From NCBI RefSeq assembly GCF_958979055.1, contig NC_084888.1:4234001-4298000 (forward strand): a stretch of 64,000 bases of DNA, written 5' to 3'. Both the position numbers and the translations under genes were made by a program. The first letter of the stretch is position 1; every line of letters begins with the position of its first letter. The notes under the pieces were generated by a model. The model was not told where the DNA came from. It saw nothing but the letters and a program-made list of their open reading frames with translations, and ran no database searches. Shown here piece by piece: positions 1-12,799 of the stretch. The stretch is from Alnus glutinosa. Its lineage: Eukaryota > Streptophyta > Magnoliopsida > Fagales > Betulaceae.

Positions 1-805
1 CTCTACACTAATACCAGGTTAAATTATTACTTATCTAAAAAACTTAAGCGAATAAGAAACTGTTAATTTAGAAGTTTAATTAATATTCTAACACATACAT
101 CTGCTACAAAGCGGTGATAAAACACGCTGAGCACTCTACCTAACACAAGGGCCCTAAAAAGAAGTCACAGCAATGCCAAGTCTGACCTATTTTATCCCAT
201 TTTGATTTAAATCAAGTTCAGTGAGATGTCTTGCATGGGATCAGTTCCTCGCACTTTGAACTTTGAAGCTGCAAGGAGATAAACATAGTATTCCACAAGC
301 ATGACAAACAGATAGATATACACAACTCCATCAACCAACTTCAAAGAAGGCCACAGGATGTTCAAAGAATATTTCATCAAATCTTCCATAATTCCATAAT
401 CCCATTTCAATAGTGAACATTTCTTTTCCACAATTTAATGTAACTCTAATCTATGAGTACATGTAACAACATTGTAATCTGGCATTCCTTGTATGGAGCA
501 CATCTATGCTGACAAGCCAGTTTCATGTGTGCAGAAGCTTCACAGCGAAGTAATTATGTAACTCCATTAATCTTGGGAGCGCATTTTTTTAGGTCTGGTA
601 CGCATGCAAATGTTTAAATGGATTTCCATTAGCGACATTAACTGTCATAAATAAATAACAAGACATCATCAATATCCATTAGTCAGATTGATGAAAAGAC
701 TTAATTGCAGCTTATTATTTATTTGGAGACTCAATTATCCAACTTCAGGTTTCACATATTTTTCAAGTACCAAATGAGGCGTTTTTCCAAGAATATATTT
801 TTTTA
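1..805. other. Intergenic DNA with a repeat-family F fragment
   Basis: No gene is supported here. Positions 1-110 resemble the terminal segment of repeat family F (TTAAATTATTACTTATC, then TTTAATTAATATTCTAACA), which recurs near 3160-3446, 7345-7585 and 8375-8660. An open frame on the minus strand (207-431) has a hydrophobic stretch, but I recognise no family and see no splice partner. The rest is AT-rich and holds the distal 3' flank of the OTU gene. Confidence 0.5.
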
Positions 806-1274
806 GGAATAACTTCACAAAAGGGTATCGAACGATACGCCATTTTGAGATAAGGGTACACTGAACTAGCAAACGTCTCAAACTGGGGTATCCAAGTTTC
901 CAAACGTCTCACTTAAGGGTACTCCGTTAGGATTTGCTGTTAAATCCTGCAAAAATTCCCAAAATACCCCTATGTTTATTTTTTTTAAAAAAAAAATTAT
1001 AAAAATTTTCAAAGATTCAAACATGAGTATTTTTGCAAATTTCGTAAAATTCTGAACAACACCTAGATCCTAGCATATTTTTTTTCTTTTTTTTTTTTCC
1101 TAAAAAAAATAGGGGTATTTTGGATACTTCGTTAGGATTTAACAGCAAATCCTAACGGAATACACTTAAATGAGACGTCTGGAAATTTGGATACCCCAAT
1201 TTGAGACGTTTGCTAGTTCAGTGCCCATATCTCAAAACGACATATAATTCGATACCTTTTTGTGAAGTTATCCC
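806..1274. mobile_element. MULE-type MITE with long inverted repeats and 9-bp TSD
   Basis: The 469-bp element has terminal inverted repeats of about 170 bp. The left end GGAATAACTTCACAAAA pairs with the right end TTTTTGTGAAGTTATCCC, and the match runs inward through the GTTAGGATTT region. It is flanked by a perfect 9-bp direct duplication ATTTTTTTA (797-805 and 1275-1283). A 9-bp duplication with long TIRs is the Mutator superfamily signature. It has no coding capacity and is therefore non-autonomous. It lies just beyond the 3' end of the OTU gene. Confidence 0.9.
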
Positions 1275-1283
1275 ATTTTTTTA

Positions 1284-1756
1284 TAAGTAATCAATATATC
1301 ATTAAAAGCGTAAGGCGCCTTAGGTACACAAGTATATAAGAGAATCACCTAGTTAATAAGAGCAAAAAGAACAAGAAAATCATGATAACTAAGCACCAAG
1401 GAAAACAAAAGCAGCTGTCCAAAGATATAGGGTGTTGAAAAATAAAGACTTAATCTCTTCTAAAGTTTTCTCACGGTCCTCAAAACTTCTATCATTCCGT
1501 TCCTTTCATAAGACACCACAAAAGGGTTTGTCCAAGAATATATTAACCAAATAGAACAAGCTTCATATATGCAAATCAAATAGATATGTGTGGAAAAGGA
1601 TAAAGCATGACAGAAATCAGTGGCTAGTAGGCCAACACAGAGAATGAAGAGCAAACCATATTACTAGACTTAGTACTGACCTGTGCTGCCAGTAATTCCT
1701 CTCTTTTTGAGCGAGCAGAGCATCCCAATAAGCGGTATTATACTCTCAGATCAAGA
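1284..1756. other. 3' flank / likely 3' UTR of the OTU gene
   Basis: No coding signal. This stretch follows the stop codon of the minus-strand OTU gene and probably contains its 3' UTR and polyadenylation region. I cannot place the cleavage site. Confidence 0.4.
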
Positions 1757-4700
1757 TCAAATACAAAGCGCACCCATGTCGGGTGGCTCTCCATCAGATC
1801 CACAAGTTGGTGCAGCTTTATCAGGTCCACCTTTCTTGCCTTGCTTCCATTCCCTTTTCTTTCTGGAATCAACTGATTGGTTACTGATACAACAACAACA
1901 CATTAAAAAAAACTGATGAGATTTTGAAGGAGCGTGGTCATTTTTGTTTTTTTTTTTTTTGGGGGGGGGGTGTTCATGTGAACAACATTTGTGATAAAAC
2001 ACCATTATCCAAGCTCTACATAACATCATAGTTGACAGAACCACTTAAAGAACCTCTTCCATTTTCTCTTCATATGCTACATAAGATGTGCCCTTCTCCC
2101 CAATGGTAATAAAGTAATCCTCACCAGTCAAGCCAGTATTCCTCATGCGTGCACACACATACAACACAAGCACATACATACATATATTTATGTTTGTGTG
2201 TAAACAGACCTACACATAGGATTCACGAAGCATACATTACAAACTTAGCAGAGGATCTCCCAGTGACTGCTCCACAACAAGCTTTGTATTTCTTCTTTGA
2301 ACCACATGGACAGGCCTTATTTCTTGAGATCTTCTGCAGTGGGGGAGACAAAGAAACAGGTGTCATTTGGAACAGGCTCCATACAAAGGGAAGCAATTCC
2401 TAATTTGCATTATATATATAAAAAACCTTGTCATCTGGTTGGGAACTACTATCACCATGACTTCTTTTAACACTATTACTGGAGGCATCTTTCAAATAGG
2501 TCTTCTCTATGGGTTCTTCATCATGTTGCTCACAGTTTCCATCTACACCAACACCTGGACATCCTCAGGAATTTTAAAATCAGAATAGTAAAAAGAAAGA
2601 GCAAAGAAATATTTAACAGTCAACCAACAAAGGAGTATAATGAATCGTGTAATAGAAGACAAGCGAGGTAAGTAATAATTATTTATTAACTTAGTATGAA
2701 TTTCATACCTTAAAAAGAAATGCTAAACCTGTACCAGTTTCTATGTATTCTTTTTCAAGTAAAAGATACGGAGTTCTCCACTCTTTAGGTTCAATCCACC
2801 CTTTTTAAGCTAGGACGAGAGCGGATAAGAAAATAAAATAATCCCAGGTCAAATGTCCTAATAAACCAACTAATAGAGCAAAAGAAGCAAGAAATTTTAA
2901 CAAAACAAAAACCAAGAACACTTGCCGAGTCATCAATGAGGCACCATTAAAACCAATTGCTAGAAACAAGTAGATACAACAGCTGAAAAATATACCAATA
3001 AATGAAGGTAAATTTTTCTTTCAGATCGTCACATCACATGAAACCTTAAACAACCACGCATTATTACCTATCAAGAGAAATATAATAAAATAAATAAAAA
3101 ACCCAGTTTTCCTCTTTTGATCCTTTTAGACAGCCACATGCTTAACTGGCACTAAAATTGACTGGTAAAATCACCACTTATCCCAAAAATTTAAGCTGAT
3201 AGGAAATAATAAAATTAATCATTTAATTAATAATCTAACACTTCTCCTCATGTGTGAGCTCAAATTTTCCTTTTAATAAGTGGGAGTGAGACCCGACACG
3301 TTATTTAACTGAAATGTGAGTGAATTGACAGAGACAATATTCGAACTAAGGATATTTGTTATGATATGATGTTAAACCACCAATTGTCTCATAAGCTTAA
3401 GCTTATAGGAAGTGATGAATTTAATCTTTTAATTAATATTCTAACAATGAATAATACTATTAAGCAAACATACCACCTACAAATAAAAAAAGTGGCAAGG
3501 AAACACAATACAAAGTTTTATGTAGAATATAAGAAAATTGTTTATTACAGAAAACAAAACAGCATCATTTCTAGCCACAACCTCATTAATTTATCTAGAG
3601 TGTGCAAAAAGTACTGACCGGCCATTACCATAGGAAGTATCCGACTGACCATGAAGTGAATCAGTTTGCACGAAGTACTCTTCTGCTACTTGTTCTGCTA
3701 TCAGAAACTCTATTGCGAGGTCAACATCACCATGTACTTCTTCTAAAACCTGACATGAGAACAACAAGAATATCTCAAAAGCTCCATCAGTCCAAGCATA
3801 CCAGTAAATAAAAGGTCAATATATCAGCATCAACAGAAACTGCTGTTGTACAGGAGGAAAAAAAAAACACAGAAAAAAATAAGGCAGGTCAATATCACCT
3901 GTTTAACTTTTTCAGCATCTTGACATCCAGTTCCTGCCATTACCATTTTGATGGATCCAGCATGGATAATATCCGCACCAGTTCCTCCTCTAGACCGTGC
4001 AACTGCAGCTTTTGGTTGATGAGCTGTTGCTGAAAGATCAGCATCCACCTTTCACAAACTACAACTTATCAGGAAATTACCAACCAGTAAATGCACGCAC
4101 CCATTGCCGTTGTAGCAATAATGAGTAGTTTGAAAAAGAAGAAAAAAAATCAAACATAAACCTTGATGATGATTGGCCTAGCTGGCCCATCAGAAGGGTC
4201 TTCCTTTAACCGCACACTATTATAGTGTTCTTCATCATGATAAGATCTGAAAACCATTTGCATATCATATTTCAGTATCAAAACACCAACCATCTGTTGT
4301 AAGAGGAAGCGTTCATTAAATTGAACTACTAATAATATACCACAACTACAGAAAACTGCAGAAGTGGATCCAAATCGAACTACTGATATATATCTTGTAG
4401 CATTCAAATCCATATAAATATTTATCTGTAAGACTTGTGGCACCACTAGAGGAAAAGTGGCTGCCATGCCCTATGAAACTAAATGATGTATCTTCTGTGG
4501 ATAGAAAAGCATTAGTCGATACTACTAGTGTCAGCAGGCAAATGAGGTCTTTTAACTCAAATGGATATTATAACCTACAGTAGGAACAGATTAAGGCTGG
4601 CCGCTTAGTACAAGCGATTCTCATCCTTATTCTTTATTACTGTCCTTTTCCCTCAACATAATCAGGTAAGAGGCATCTGTAAGCTGTTTATTCGTTTCAA

Positions 4701-7700
4701 ATGTTACAATTCGTCCTATTCACTATATCTAAAATCTCTAACCAATATCACTCAAGTGATCCACGTCCAATCCTGGTAATATTACAAGTCAGAACTCAAT
4801 CAAGGACAAAACCTTGATAAACAAAAATAAGATAGCAACTTAGTCTATCGAGTACTTGACACAACCGTATTACTTACACCTCTCTAGTCTAAAATTTGCT
4901 TAGTAACATGAACCTATATAAGCTCTAGATAGCATCTTAATTACTAAACTCTGATTATCATATGACAAAATTGCACTTCCAAATCTGTCACAGTTGTTTC
5001 TACAACATACAATATGTCAAAAGTAACTGTTATTGCTCAAGTCAACAAAGCATGACCCAGAAATTCTAGGCTGGTTACAAAATCCTTTCTCATCTATCAG
5101 CTCTACCAAGGGCCATTTTAGAAGATTTTTTAAAAATAAAAAATAAAAATAAATAAGAATACACAATTTCAAGGGGAGTTTTACACCCATCCATAATCAA
5201 AAGGCGAGCACAGCATACTATAATCATGATAAAAGATTCTAGGTTACTTACAAATGGACCATGCAAGCTCCATGCTCATCAAAATTACGGATGTACCACC
5301 GAGGCGACATGTTCTGTATCAAGTAATGCAACAACACAGAAGATCCATCTTACACAGGCAAAGAGAATTGGCATGTCACATATATGATGTGTGTGTGGGA
5401 AAGTGTACAGGTTCAATTGTATTAAAGCATGCATGCATGCAAACATATAGCAAATTTGAATGGGTAAAAAATGTGCTAGTAATTAATCACTCCACCTGGC
5501 ATTGCCATGATTCAAATTCTTCCAGGCAAAAAAGTCATTTAAAAAAAAAATTTGACAGGAGAAATTATGCTGCAAATACAGACACTTACATAAGGTCAAA
5601 AATCAAACGTTATTGACCTAGAATCCCTTGAACTAAGTCTTTATGCTAACAATAATGAAAAGCAGACTCAGTATGGTATGACAGAGAGTTTCAAATTAAG
5701 TTTAACTACAGCACTTGAAGACTGGCTTTAAAAGTGCATAACCAACTGAAATGCCCAAAAAAAAGGGGAGAAAAATAAAAGGATACTATTCCAATCATGA
5801 TAAGCATATAGATGAGTGCTGATAATAAATGCAGAGGGAAGAATAAGGTCTCACCCTGTGAATGCATATATTACTGTGTGTGACAAGGGAAGCTGCTTGC
5901 AATTCCATATGTCCAGCCCATGTGCCCTCCTCTTCCATGGATTGGCAATATTCATTAAATGGGATATCATCCTCAATAAATGGTTCAAACATTTCACGAC
6001 TCTTCTGTTAATCACAAGGTTGAAAGTCAGAACATTTGGAAGTTGGTTATCCAATAAAAAAAAAATGTGAGATTGGGTTCATACTTCATCCAACCAGTTT
6101 GCAAATATACAGATTGCGATTTGTTGCAAATAACAATAAACAGAATGACAAACGTCATCAAAATACAGAGAGATTTCACATTGAAAGGCCGGAAATTGAG
6201 TGGGATAAACTTCAAAAGCATATTCAGAAAAAAAAAACTATGTAACAGCTTAACTGGCATGGTTTCAAATGATATGAAACGAGCATTTCGTAACAATCAC
6301 CTCATTATTTCTTTCACATTGACAACAATTTATTTCATATAGCCCCTCTATGCTTATTAAAGCTACATATCCTTTAATTATTGCAGGACATATATTTAAA
6401 AGACCAGAAATAACATATAAAATGGAGAACTAGTTTACTTCTAAATCCCAAAGAGTGTTTACAGAAAAGAATAAATACTGAATATCATAGGAAAACCCCA
6501 TAAAATGGAAGAAAAAAAAAGGTGTGAGAACAATTTTCTCAGGAAAAAAAATAGAGGAAAAGTCAAGGAAAAAAGTTTAATTTATTTCAAAAGCCATGTA
6601 CCAAAATATATTCTACCACCATGCTGCGGTACTTCTTATGTTCCTCTTCATTGCCTTCCAACTGATCTGCAAGGGCCCTGCAAATTCATCAGTGCATAAC
6701 TTAAACTACATTATATATGGGGGGAAAGAACTATTTCATACACTTGTTTTGTTGGTGATACTATGAAATCCAGATCAAATACAACAAATATGTTATACAT
6801 ACTATGCAACCTTAATATATCAAGTTAACAATTGCAGAAGTAGAATGATAATGCATATCATATACTGTAAGTAGCAAATGTAAGCTGAGGCCATTGAATA
6901 AACGCTGACCTGAAGAAACAATTACCATCTGCAGTCACTTGGAGGATTTTTAGGCCCAATGCATCAAGCTGAGCACAGAACTGAGGCATATCAGTCACGT
7001 TTCCCTGCTTTTTGACCTGTCCACCGCATAAATTTCCATTCACCAATTGTTGAGGAATTTTTAAAAGGAACCGCTTTTTCCCCTCATCATCAAAAAGACC
7101 ACAAAACCTCATGTTGGCTAAAACAAGCTCAAATTGTCATTCACAACTTCAAGGGTCAAATTTGCAACCAATGCACATCTTCAACTCTATATGATTGGCC
7201 ACAACAACATAAATCCCTTCTCGCCCTAACATAAACCACAAATGCTGCACACCATCTCAATGGTACACAACATGCTTCATCTAATCTCAAATTTCTCAAA
7301 CAAAACCATTTTCAACCAAGGCTTGCCAGTTATCCTATCGAACAATATGCTAAACCACCAATTGTACCAAAAGCTTAAGCTTGGATAAATTTAATCATTT
7401 AATTAATATTTTAACAATCACCTTCACGTGTAAGTGCAAACTCTCCGCGGCCCAACAAGTGAAATATTTAACTATAACGGGGTAAAAAAATGTAGAAAAA
7501 CGGTTCGAACTCATTCCTCTAATATTATATTAAATCACCACATATCTAAAAGCTTAAACCGAGAAGTTTAATTAATATTTTAACACAATATGATCCCTAC
7601 AGTACGTGCAACATCCTGATCACTCTCCAAAAGCATAGTTAGGCTACCTCAATCACGTGACATACATATGCAATACATACAGACATACATATTTATTTCG

Positions 7701-7954
7701 ATGAAAACTCAAAAATGAATTGCACCAATCAAAAGCATGGAATGGACAAATTAATAAACGCAAAAATAAAATTAGAAAACTTAATGAGATAGAGAGAGAA
7801 TTTATAAGCGATTATTGCATAAGTTATTGCGAATATTGGCAATGAGACTAGAAAAAATAAGATTAACGAGGAGACGCAATGAGCGGAGAGGATGTGAAAT
7901 GCTTACGTGAGGCTTTCTTTTAGGTTTCGAGTTTTGATGCTTTGTTTTTGCCAT
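1757..7954 (-). CDS. OTU7: OTU-family deubiquitinase with UBA-like and SEC-C motifs (OTU7/OTUD3-like)
   Basis: A cysteine protease that should remove ubiquitin from proteins. My 11-exon model is 7954-7907, 7016-6910, 6677-6602, 6004-5855, 5313-5252, 4246-4162, 4048-3899, 3749-3629, 2554-2427, 2333-2245 and 1883-1757. It totals 1143 nt (380 aa), with all borders GT..AG and phases closing. The OTU domain spans about residues 34-165: catalytic Asp46 and Cys49 in DGNCFF, catalytic His about 155 in EEHYNSV, and the conserved SPRWYIRNF before it. A UBA-like stretch follows (about 213-245), then a zinc-binding SEC-C motif at about 313-333 (RNKACPCGSKKKYKACCG). The protein ends in MGALCI. OTU plus SEC-C matches the Arabidopsis OTU7 / animal OTUD3 group in layout and length. 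The start is the first ATG, followed by a Lys-rich leader. The last intron's acceptor has an alternative 30 nt downstream that also keeps frame. Several introns hold family F repeats. Confidence 0.9.
3160..3446 (+). repeat. Repeat family F copy with direct terminal repeats
   Basis: The copy lies in an intron of the OTU gene. About 80 bp at each end are similar in direct orientation (AAATCACCACTTATCC... at 3165 and AAACCACCAATTGTCTC at 3371, each running to TTAATTAATATTCTAACA-like sequence). They enclose about 125 bp containing GTGTGAGCTCAAA and ATTCGAAC. The layout resembles a very short terminal-repeat element, but I see no convincing primer-binding site. Confidence 0.5.
7345..7585 (+). repeat. 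Repeat family F copy with direct terminal repeats
   Basis: This is the second family F copy, in the first intron of the OTU gene. It has the same order as the copy at 3160: AAACCACCAATTGTACC plus AAGCTTAAGC, an inner part with ACGTGTAAGTGCAAACTC and GGTTCGAAC, then a second AAATCACCACATATC end and TTTAATTAATATTTTAACA. Confidence 0.5.
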
Positions 7955-8374
7955 TCCTCCCAATCCCAAATCGTTTCCTTGTGATACTTCGCAGTTCGCG
8001 CAGACTTAGGTTGGGTTCCGACTACCGACACACAAAAAATACAAACCGCGACAGTATTGCTGATTTGGCCTCTTTTTCCCCCCTCCCCAGTCCCCCTTAA
8101 CATTTGGTTTTGGGTCCAAAGCTTAGGCCCGTATTTAGGCCCACAGTCCAGCAGTTGTAGGGCCGACAATGCATTTGTTGGGTCGACTTTCCAAAGGCTC
8201 ACAAAGTCTCAATGGAATTTTGAGTTGGGTTTTTTTTTTTTTTTACTTGTGTAACTTTTTTTCACGTTAAAATATAAGTTAATTTCAAATTAAGAAAAAA
8301 TATAAACTGTAAGTAATATTTCTTGAAGATTTCCAAACCATTTTCTTAAAAACAGAGAGGTGCTTATTTATATG

Positions 8375-8660
8375 AATTCAGCTACGTTAAATCACTACTT
8401 TTTTTTAAAAGTTTTAACTATTAGGATAAATAATGATTTAACATAATATTATAACAGATGTCCTGAATTCGAACCATGTCTTTATCATTCACCTCCTATT
8501 TCAATGAAATATCACACGTGTTAAGCCCTACCTATTAAAGGAAAGTTTGAGCCCACACGTAAATGGAAATGTCAGTATATAAATGATTAAATTAATCTCT
8601 TTTTATAAATTTAAACTAAATAAGTGATGAATGATGATTTAACAAGGTCGTTTAATAAAG
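8375..8660 (-). repeat. Repeat family F copy, inverted
   Basis: Read on the minus strand, this gives the family F order: GTTAAATCATCATTCATCAC, ACGTGTGGGCTCAAACTTTC, ATGGTTCGAATTC, then a second GTTAAATC end. It lies about 420 bp upstream of the OTU start codon, so it may overlap that gene's promoter. Confidence 0.45.
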
Positions 8661-9496
8661 TAAAGTTTTCTTAATTTGAAATTAACTTATATTTTTTACT
8701 TGAAAAAAGTTACACGAGATAAAAAAAGAAAAACCCAAACCATTTTCTTAAAAACAAAGAGATTAATATTTATACGAATTCAGCTTATCTAATAAACGGG
8801 CCCAAACCCATTTGCAAGCGGCTCTACTCATTTACTGCCCTAGTTTAGATAACAAAAGTAGAATTATCAGGTAAATGACCAAACTAATCACAAAAAAAAC
8901 CTCCATCATTGCAAATTATAGAGAGCTTGACAAATCCCCTGCCATCAACTCCATAATTGTCAATAAAACCATCATTGGAAATTAGAGTTGGGGTTCAAAT
9001 CCGGTGGGTTAATTAAAATGACTCGATGGGTACTAATTAGTCTCTTAAACGACAACACTTTGGTTGCAATTAATACTGCTAAAGTACCATTAAATTCAAG
9101 TGTGGTCCACTCTCAAGTCTCAACAGCACGCCAAAACTAGGGCCCCACTTCTGAAGTTATTGTTCATCATAGGGAGGGCAATGAGTGTACAGGCGCCCAC
9201 ACAACTTCAAACCTAAGTAAACGGTGTGACAAAAACTTTGACAATTGACAAAGAAAAGATGGATGAAAAAAAGGAGCTGCTGCTTCTACTCAGATGTGAA
9301 GGATCACCAACCACCTTCTTCTTCTCAGTAATTGCTTTATATTTGGCAACGTGGGCCTCCAGTGTTCCAACCCTTTATGACACTTTCTGTAAAGAAAGTT
9401 CTGTTTGGTGTGTAGTATTAATGTCATATTCATTAACAACAATGCCATGCAAGTCAAGTAGAATCCAATGTAACCACAACTAGGTTGCCTGTTTTC

Positions 9497-9531
<35 letters not shown>
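9497..9531. repeat. Homopolymer of 35 C
   Basis: An uninterrupted run of 35 C followed by 11 A. Pure C runs this long are rare in plant DNA. A similar run of 31 C occurs at 19227-19257. It may be real (a G-quadruplex or i-motif former) or an assembly or finishing artefact. Confidence 0.9.
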
Positions 9532-9541
<10 letters not shown>

Positions 9542-10451
9542 AGTCTTTTGGTTGTCTTTGCCTCTTGGTTCATCAGGTTCTGTTCACTCAATTGGTTTGG
9601 GACTCAAGATTCTCTTAGATTTCTTGTCCCCGGATAATTAATAGAGGCTCTCGGTAGAGCCTACATGACCAAGTAGGTCTTTAATTATTTGAATATCTGT
9701 TGGGACGGGTAAACCGTATAAAAAAATTTCACACTTTGAACCTTTTGCAATCCAGGCAGGGAATTGTAGCCAATCCCGATCCATTATTTTGAGACTTTGA
9801 GCCGAGCATTGAAGAATGTTGGGGTGGCCATTGATACCCATGTATTTTCACTAGTTTTTATTATCGATGTTAGCGAGAAGTGAGAACTTCTCACAAACCC
9901 TATTATGTTTTGGTTCCAGTTCATCCAACCAATTGAAAGATAATATAATGCGAAATATAAAAATAAGCAGACACACAAAATTATATGGTTTGGTCTATAA
10001 TCCACGTCTACGGGATAAAATCCAAATGGCTACATTTTGCTCTTCTTTCTTTTAGTAATGTTTACAACATAACAAACTTCTATTAATAGGAGAATTAGAT
10101 AATACAAACAAATTTCAACTATAACTAAATAACCGTAGCTAAGTGATAGACTTCAATTGTAGTTATGTCATAATCTTCACCCGTAGTTAAGATCAAATGT
10201 AGACCATTGATTGCCTAGGGTGTTTTGGCCCTCCCATCCAATTGACTTTGGACTACTTTAATCAGGTCAGGAGACTCAGGACGAGTATCAAACAAACTAG
10301 TCGAAATAGTTATACCATACCTACTTTTGCTTTAAGGACACCTTCCTTTGATTTTTTTTATTTTTTATTTTTTCTCTCCACCCTTTTGGCTTATTTTTCT
10401 CCAAAACAAAAAATACTATGGGATAAATATAAAAAACCTCAATCAACTATT

Positions 10452-10787
10452 GGTCATTTTAAATAGAGCCTCACAAGGTGATAAGGGTGACAGTTTGATA
10501 CGTCAAATTATCATTTTGTCAAAAATAAAAATGTCACTTTTCTATCATTCTTCCTAAAACACCCCTATTTTATTAAAAACTAAAATAAAAATACTAAACA
10601 AACGAAATTGAAAAGGTGGCATTTCTTATTTTAGTTTTTTAATTTTTTTATTTTTTTTATTTTTGTTTTGAAGAAAATAGGGGTATTTTATGAACAAATG
10701 ACAGAAAAGTGGCTTTTTTAACACAAAATAGTAGTTTGATGTATCTAATGTCACCCCTCACTTTGTGGGGTTTTATTGAAAATGATT
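10452..10787. mobile_element. MULE-like MITE with long inverted repeats
   Basis: The left arm (TCATTTTAAATAGAGCCTCACAAGGTGA, running to CACCCCTATTTT) is mirrored by the right arm (AAAATAGGGGTATTTT to GGGGTTTTATTGAAAATGA). The arms are about 120 bp and imperfect. The layout matches the element at 806-1274. I could not identify a clear 9-bp target duplication, so both borders are uncertain by several bases. Confidence 0.6.
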
Positions 10788-12049
10788 GATAGCTGAAAGA
10801 GTTTTTTATATTTTTTTCAAAATATTAATAAACACTTCAAAACACAAAATACTCAAAAACTACTTTTATATTTACGTTATACGAACATATTTTCAAACAA
10901 TAAACATAAAACACCCTCCTATAGAAAGCATTAACAAACGGAGCAATTGCTGTAAACTTGATGTTTTTTCATTCAAAGTTGAAATAAACATGAACTCAAA
11001 TTTGTTCCAACTTAAGTTTGATATATAGTATATATATATATATAAAGGAGGACAAATTCAAAAACTGACTTGATTTGCACTTTAGATTTGGTTCAAAACC
11101 AAACATCCCTATAAAAATAAAAATACAAATACAAATACAAATACAGCGTATAGCATTGCTCGATGATTCAGGTTGTTGGTGAACTCAACAACCAAATGCA
11201 CTGCCGAAAGAGAGGGACCATTGGCCTACTAATTAATTGTCGTGGTCATGTGATTGGGACCAAAAAATTTGTCATATTCATAGTTATTGTTGTTAAATTA
11301 AAATAAAGTTGAGAGTTTGTGGACAGGTAACCAGGTTGTAAGCCTAATAACTACAGGCTATACAATATATGCATGATCTTATCTTGTACTACACGGTTCA
11401 GACAAAGAGCATGCTTGGAGTCTTGGAAAGAAAAAGAAGACAAGTAACAAAAACATTTTTTCTATTCTTTTACGAGAATAAATAAAGAAAAAGCAACAAG
11501 GTCAAAACACCTTTTGTTTTCCTACATATGCTATATATTCCTTATTCCACTGTCTTTAACGAAGTGAAATCCCATCTAAGTTCGCCTACTCCACTACCAT
11601 GTAGTACCACCAATCAAAACGAATGAATGGTTATGGCTTTTAGGTAGAGAATAAAAATAATGTACATTTTTTTGTACATTAAATTAAGAAAGAAATAAAG
11701 AAATGGCATGATGATAAAAAGGATAAAGATGAATACAACAGCAATGGCAAATAGCTAAATAGTATTACTCAAATCATCCTAATCTCTCCCTATAAACAAA
11801 ACATAGAAAGATATGTGGTGCGAGAAATTCAAGAATAAAGTATTTCGATTCGTTTGGACAAACAAACCAAAACACCCTAATATTTATTCCATCTCACTCC
11901 AAATCTTGGTCTGTTTCGACCTGTTCTACTCCTCTTCGTATATGATCATCATGTCAGCTAAATGAAATTTAAGGATCTAAAATAGTGAAGAACAGTTTAG
12001 TCCAATCACACTCAATCCCTCAACCAATCACCCACATCTTTTTTCCTCC

Positions 12050-12300
12050 TCCTCCACGCCCAATCCAAACCACCATAATCGCCACCTCCACTAGTACCAC
12101 CGTTACTATCAACCACCATAGAATCTAGCTCTCATTCACCTTTACTTTCTCCCAATATGTCGCCGTCCAAAACCTCAACGGTGTCGTCTTCTCCTACTTA
12201 GACAACACGCTCCAACTCCTCTACTCAGCCTCTAGGTTAGGTTTATGTTCCATACCTGTCAACTAGATCCACCCGGGTCAGACCCGCCTACTATAATAAC
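12050..12300 (+). pseudogene. Possible LEA_2/NHL-like relic
   Basis: Plus-strand reading frames around 12130-12290 give pieces such as FSYLDNTLQLLYSASRLG. These resemble the core of LEA_2/NDR1-HIN1-like proteins, where an F.YYDxTLQLxYSGxxLG pattern is common. The frame contains stops and then shifts, and there is no start. If the match is right it is a decayed fragment; it could also be chance. Confidence 0.3.
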
Positions 12301-12799
12301 TTTAACCTCAACACCACGGACAAGCTCAACGAATAGACCATCCAACAAATTGTGCAGTCTAGATGCGGCATTCTTGGCGTCGTCAATAGCTCGACAACCA
12401 TAGACTCTAAGAAAGGAAGCGATGGCGACATAGAGTTGTCCAATGGAGTGTTGGGAACGAAGCCACACGTTCTTGTCATCGAGCGAGCGATTCTGCTTGG
12501 ATGGTGACAAGGCAGGCGTGTATGGTTTTTGGTGACATCAGCGCCTCCTCTACGACAATCGAGGGTGGCAGTAGACATGAATTTAAGCAATAAATTGAAA
12601 GAAATGGGATCGAACTCAATTGAAGGTGAGCTCTGAGCTGTCCCATTTAAGATATATATTGACTTTTTCACATTTTTAAAGTTTAAGAACTAATTTTGTC
12701 AAATTTTCTCAGAATACATTTCAAGCTTATTTTGTGCTCATCAATGTATATACATACAGACATACTTGTAATTTGTAAATACATTTCTTAAAGAAAGAG

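Larger units (their letters stand above)
7955..12790. other. Intergenic region between the OTU and FPP genes
   Basis: The minus-strand OTU promoter and 5' UTR lie just above 7955. The rest holds a family F copy, a 35-nt C run, a MULE-like inverted repeat and a weak LEA_2-like relic, each listed separately. I see no other gene. Open frames elsewhere are short and in AT-rich DNA. Confidence 0.5.

Noticed and set aside
207..431. 74-residue open frame on the minus strand with a hydrophobic segment
   Set aside because: No family recognised, no splice partner, AT-rich repeat surroundings; not enough to call an exon.
9638..10005. Two overlapping minus-strand open frames
   Set aside because: No recognised domain; frames are short and share the region with AT-rich non-coding sequence.
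12291..12671. Minus-strand open frames of 83 and 126 residues
   Set aside because: They overlap each other in different frames and resemble no family I know; the plus strand here looks like a decayed LEA_2-type relic.
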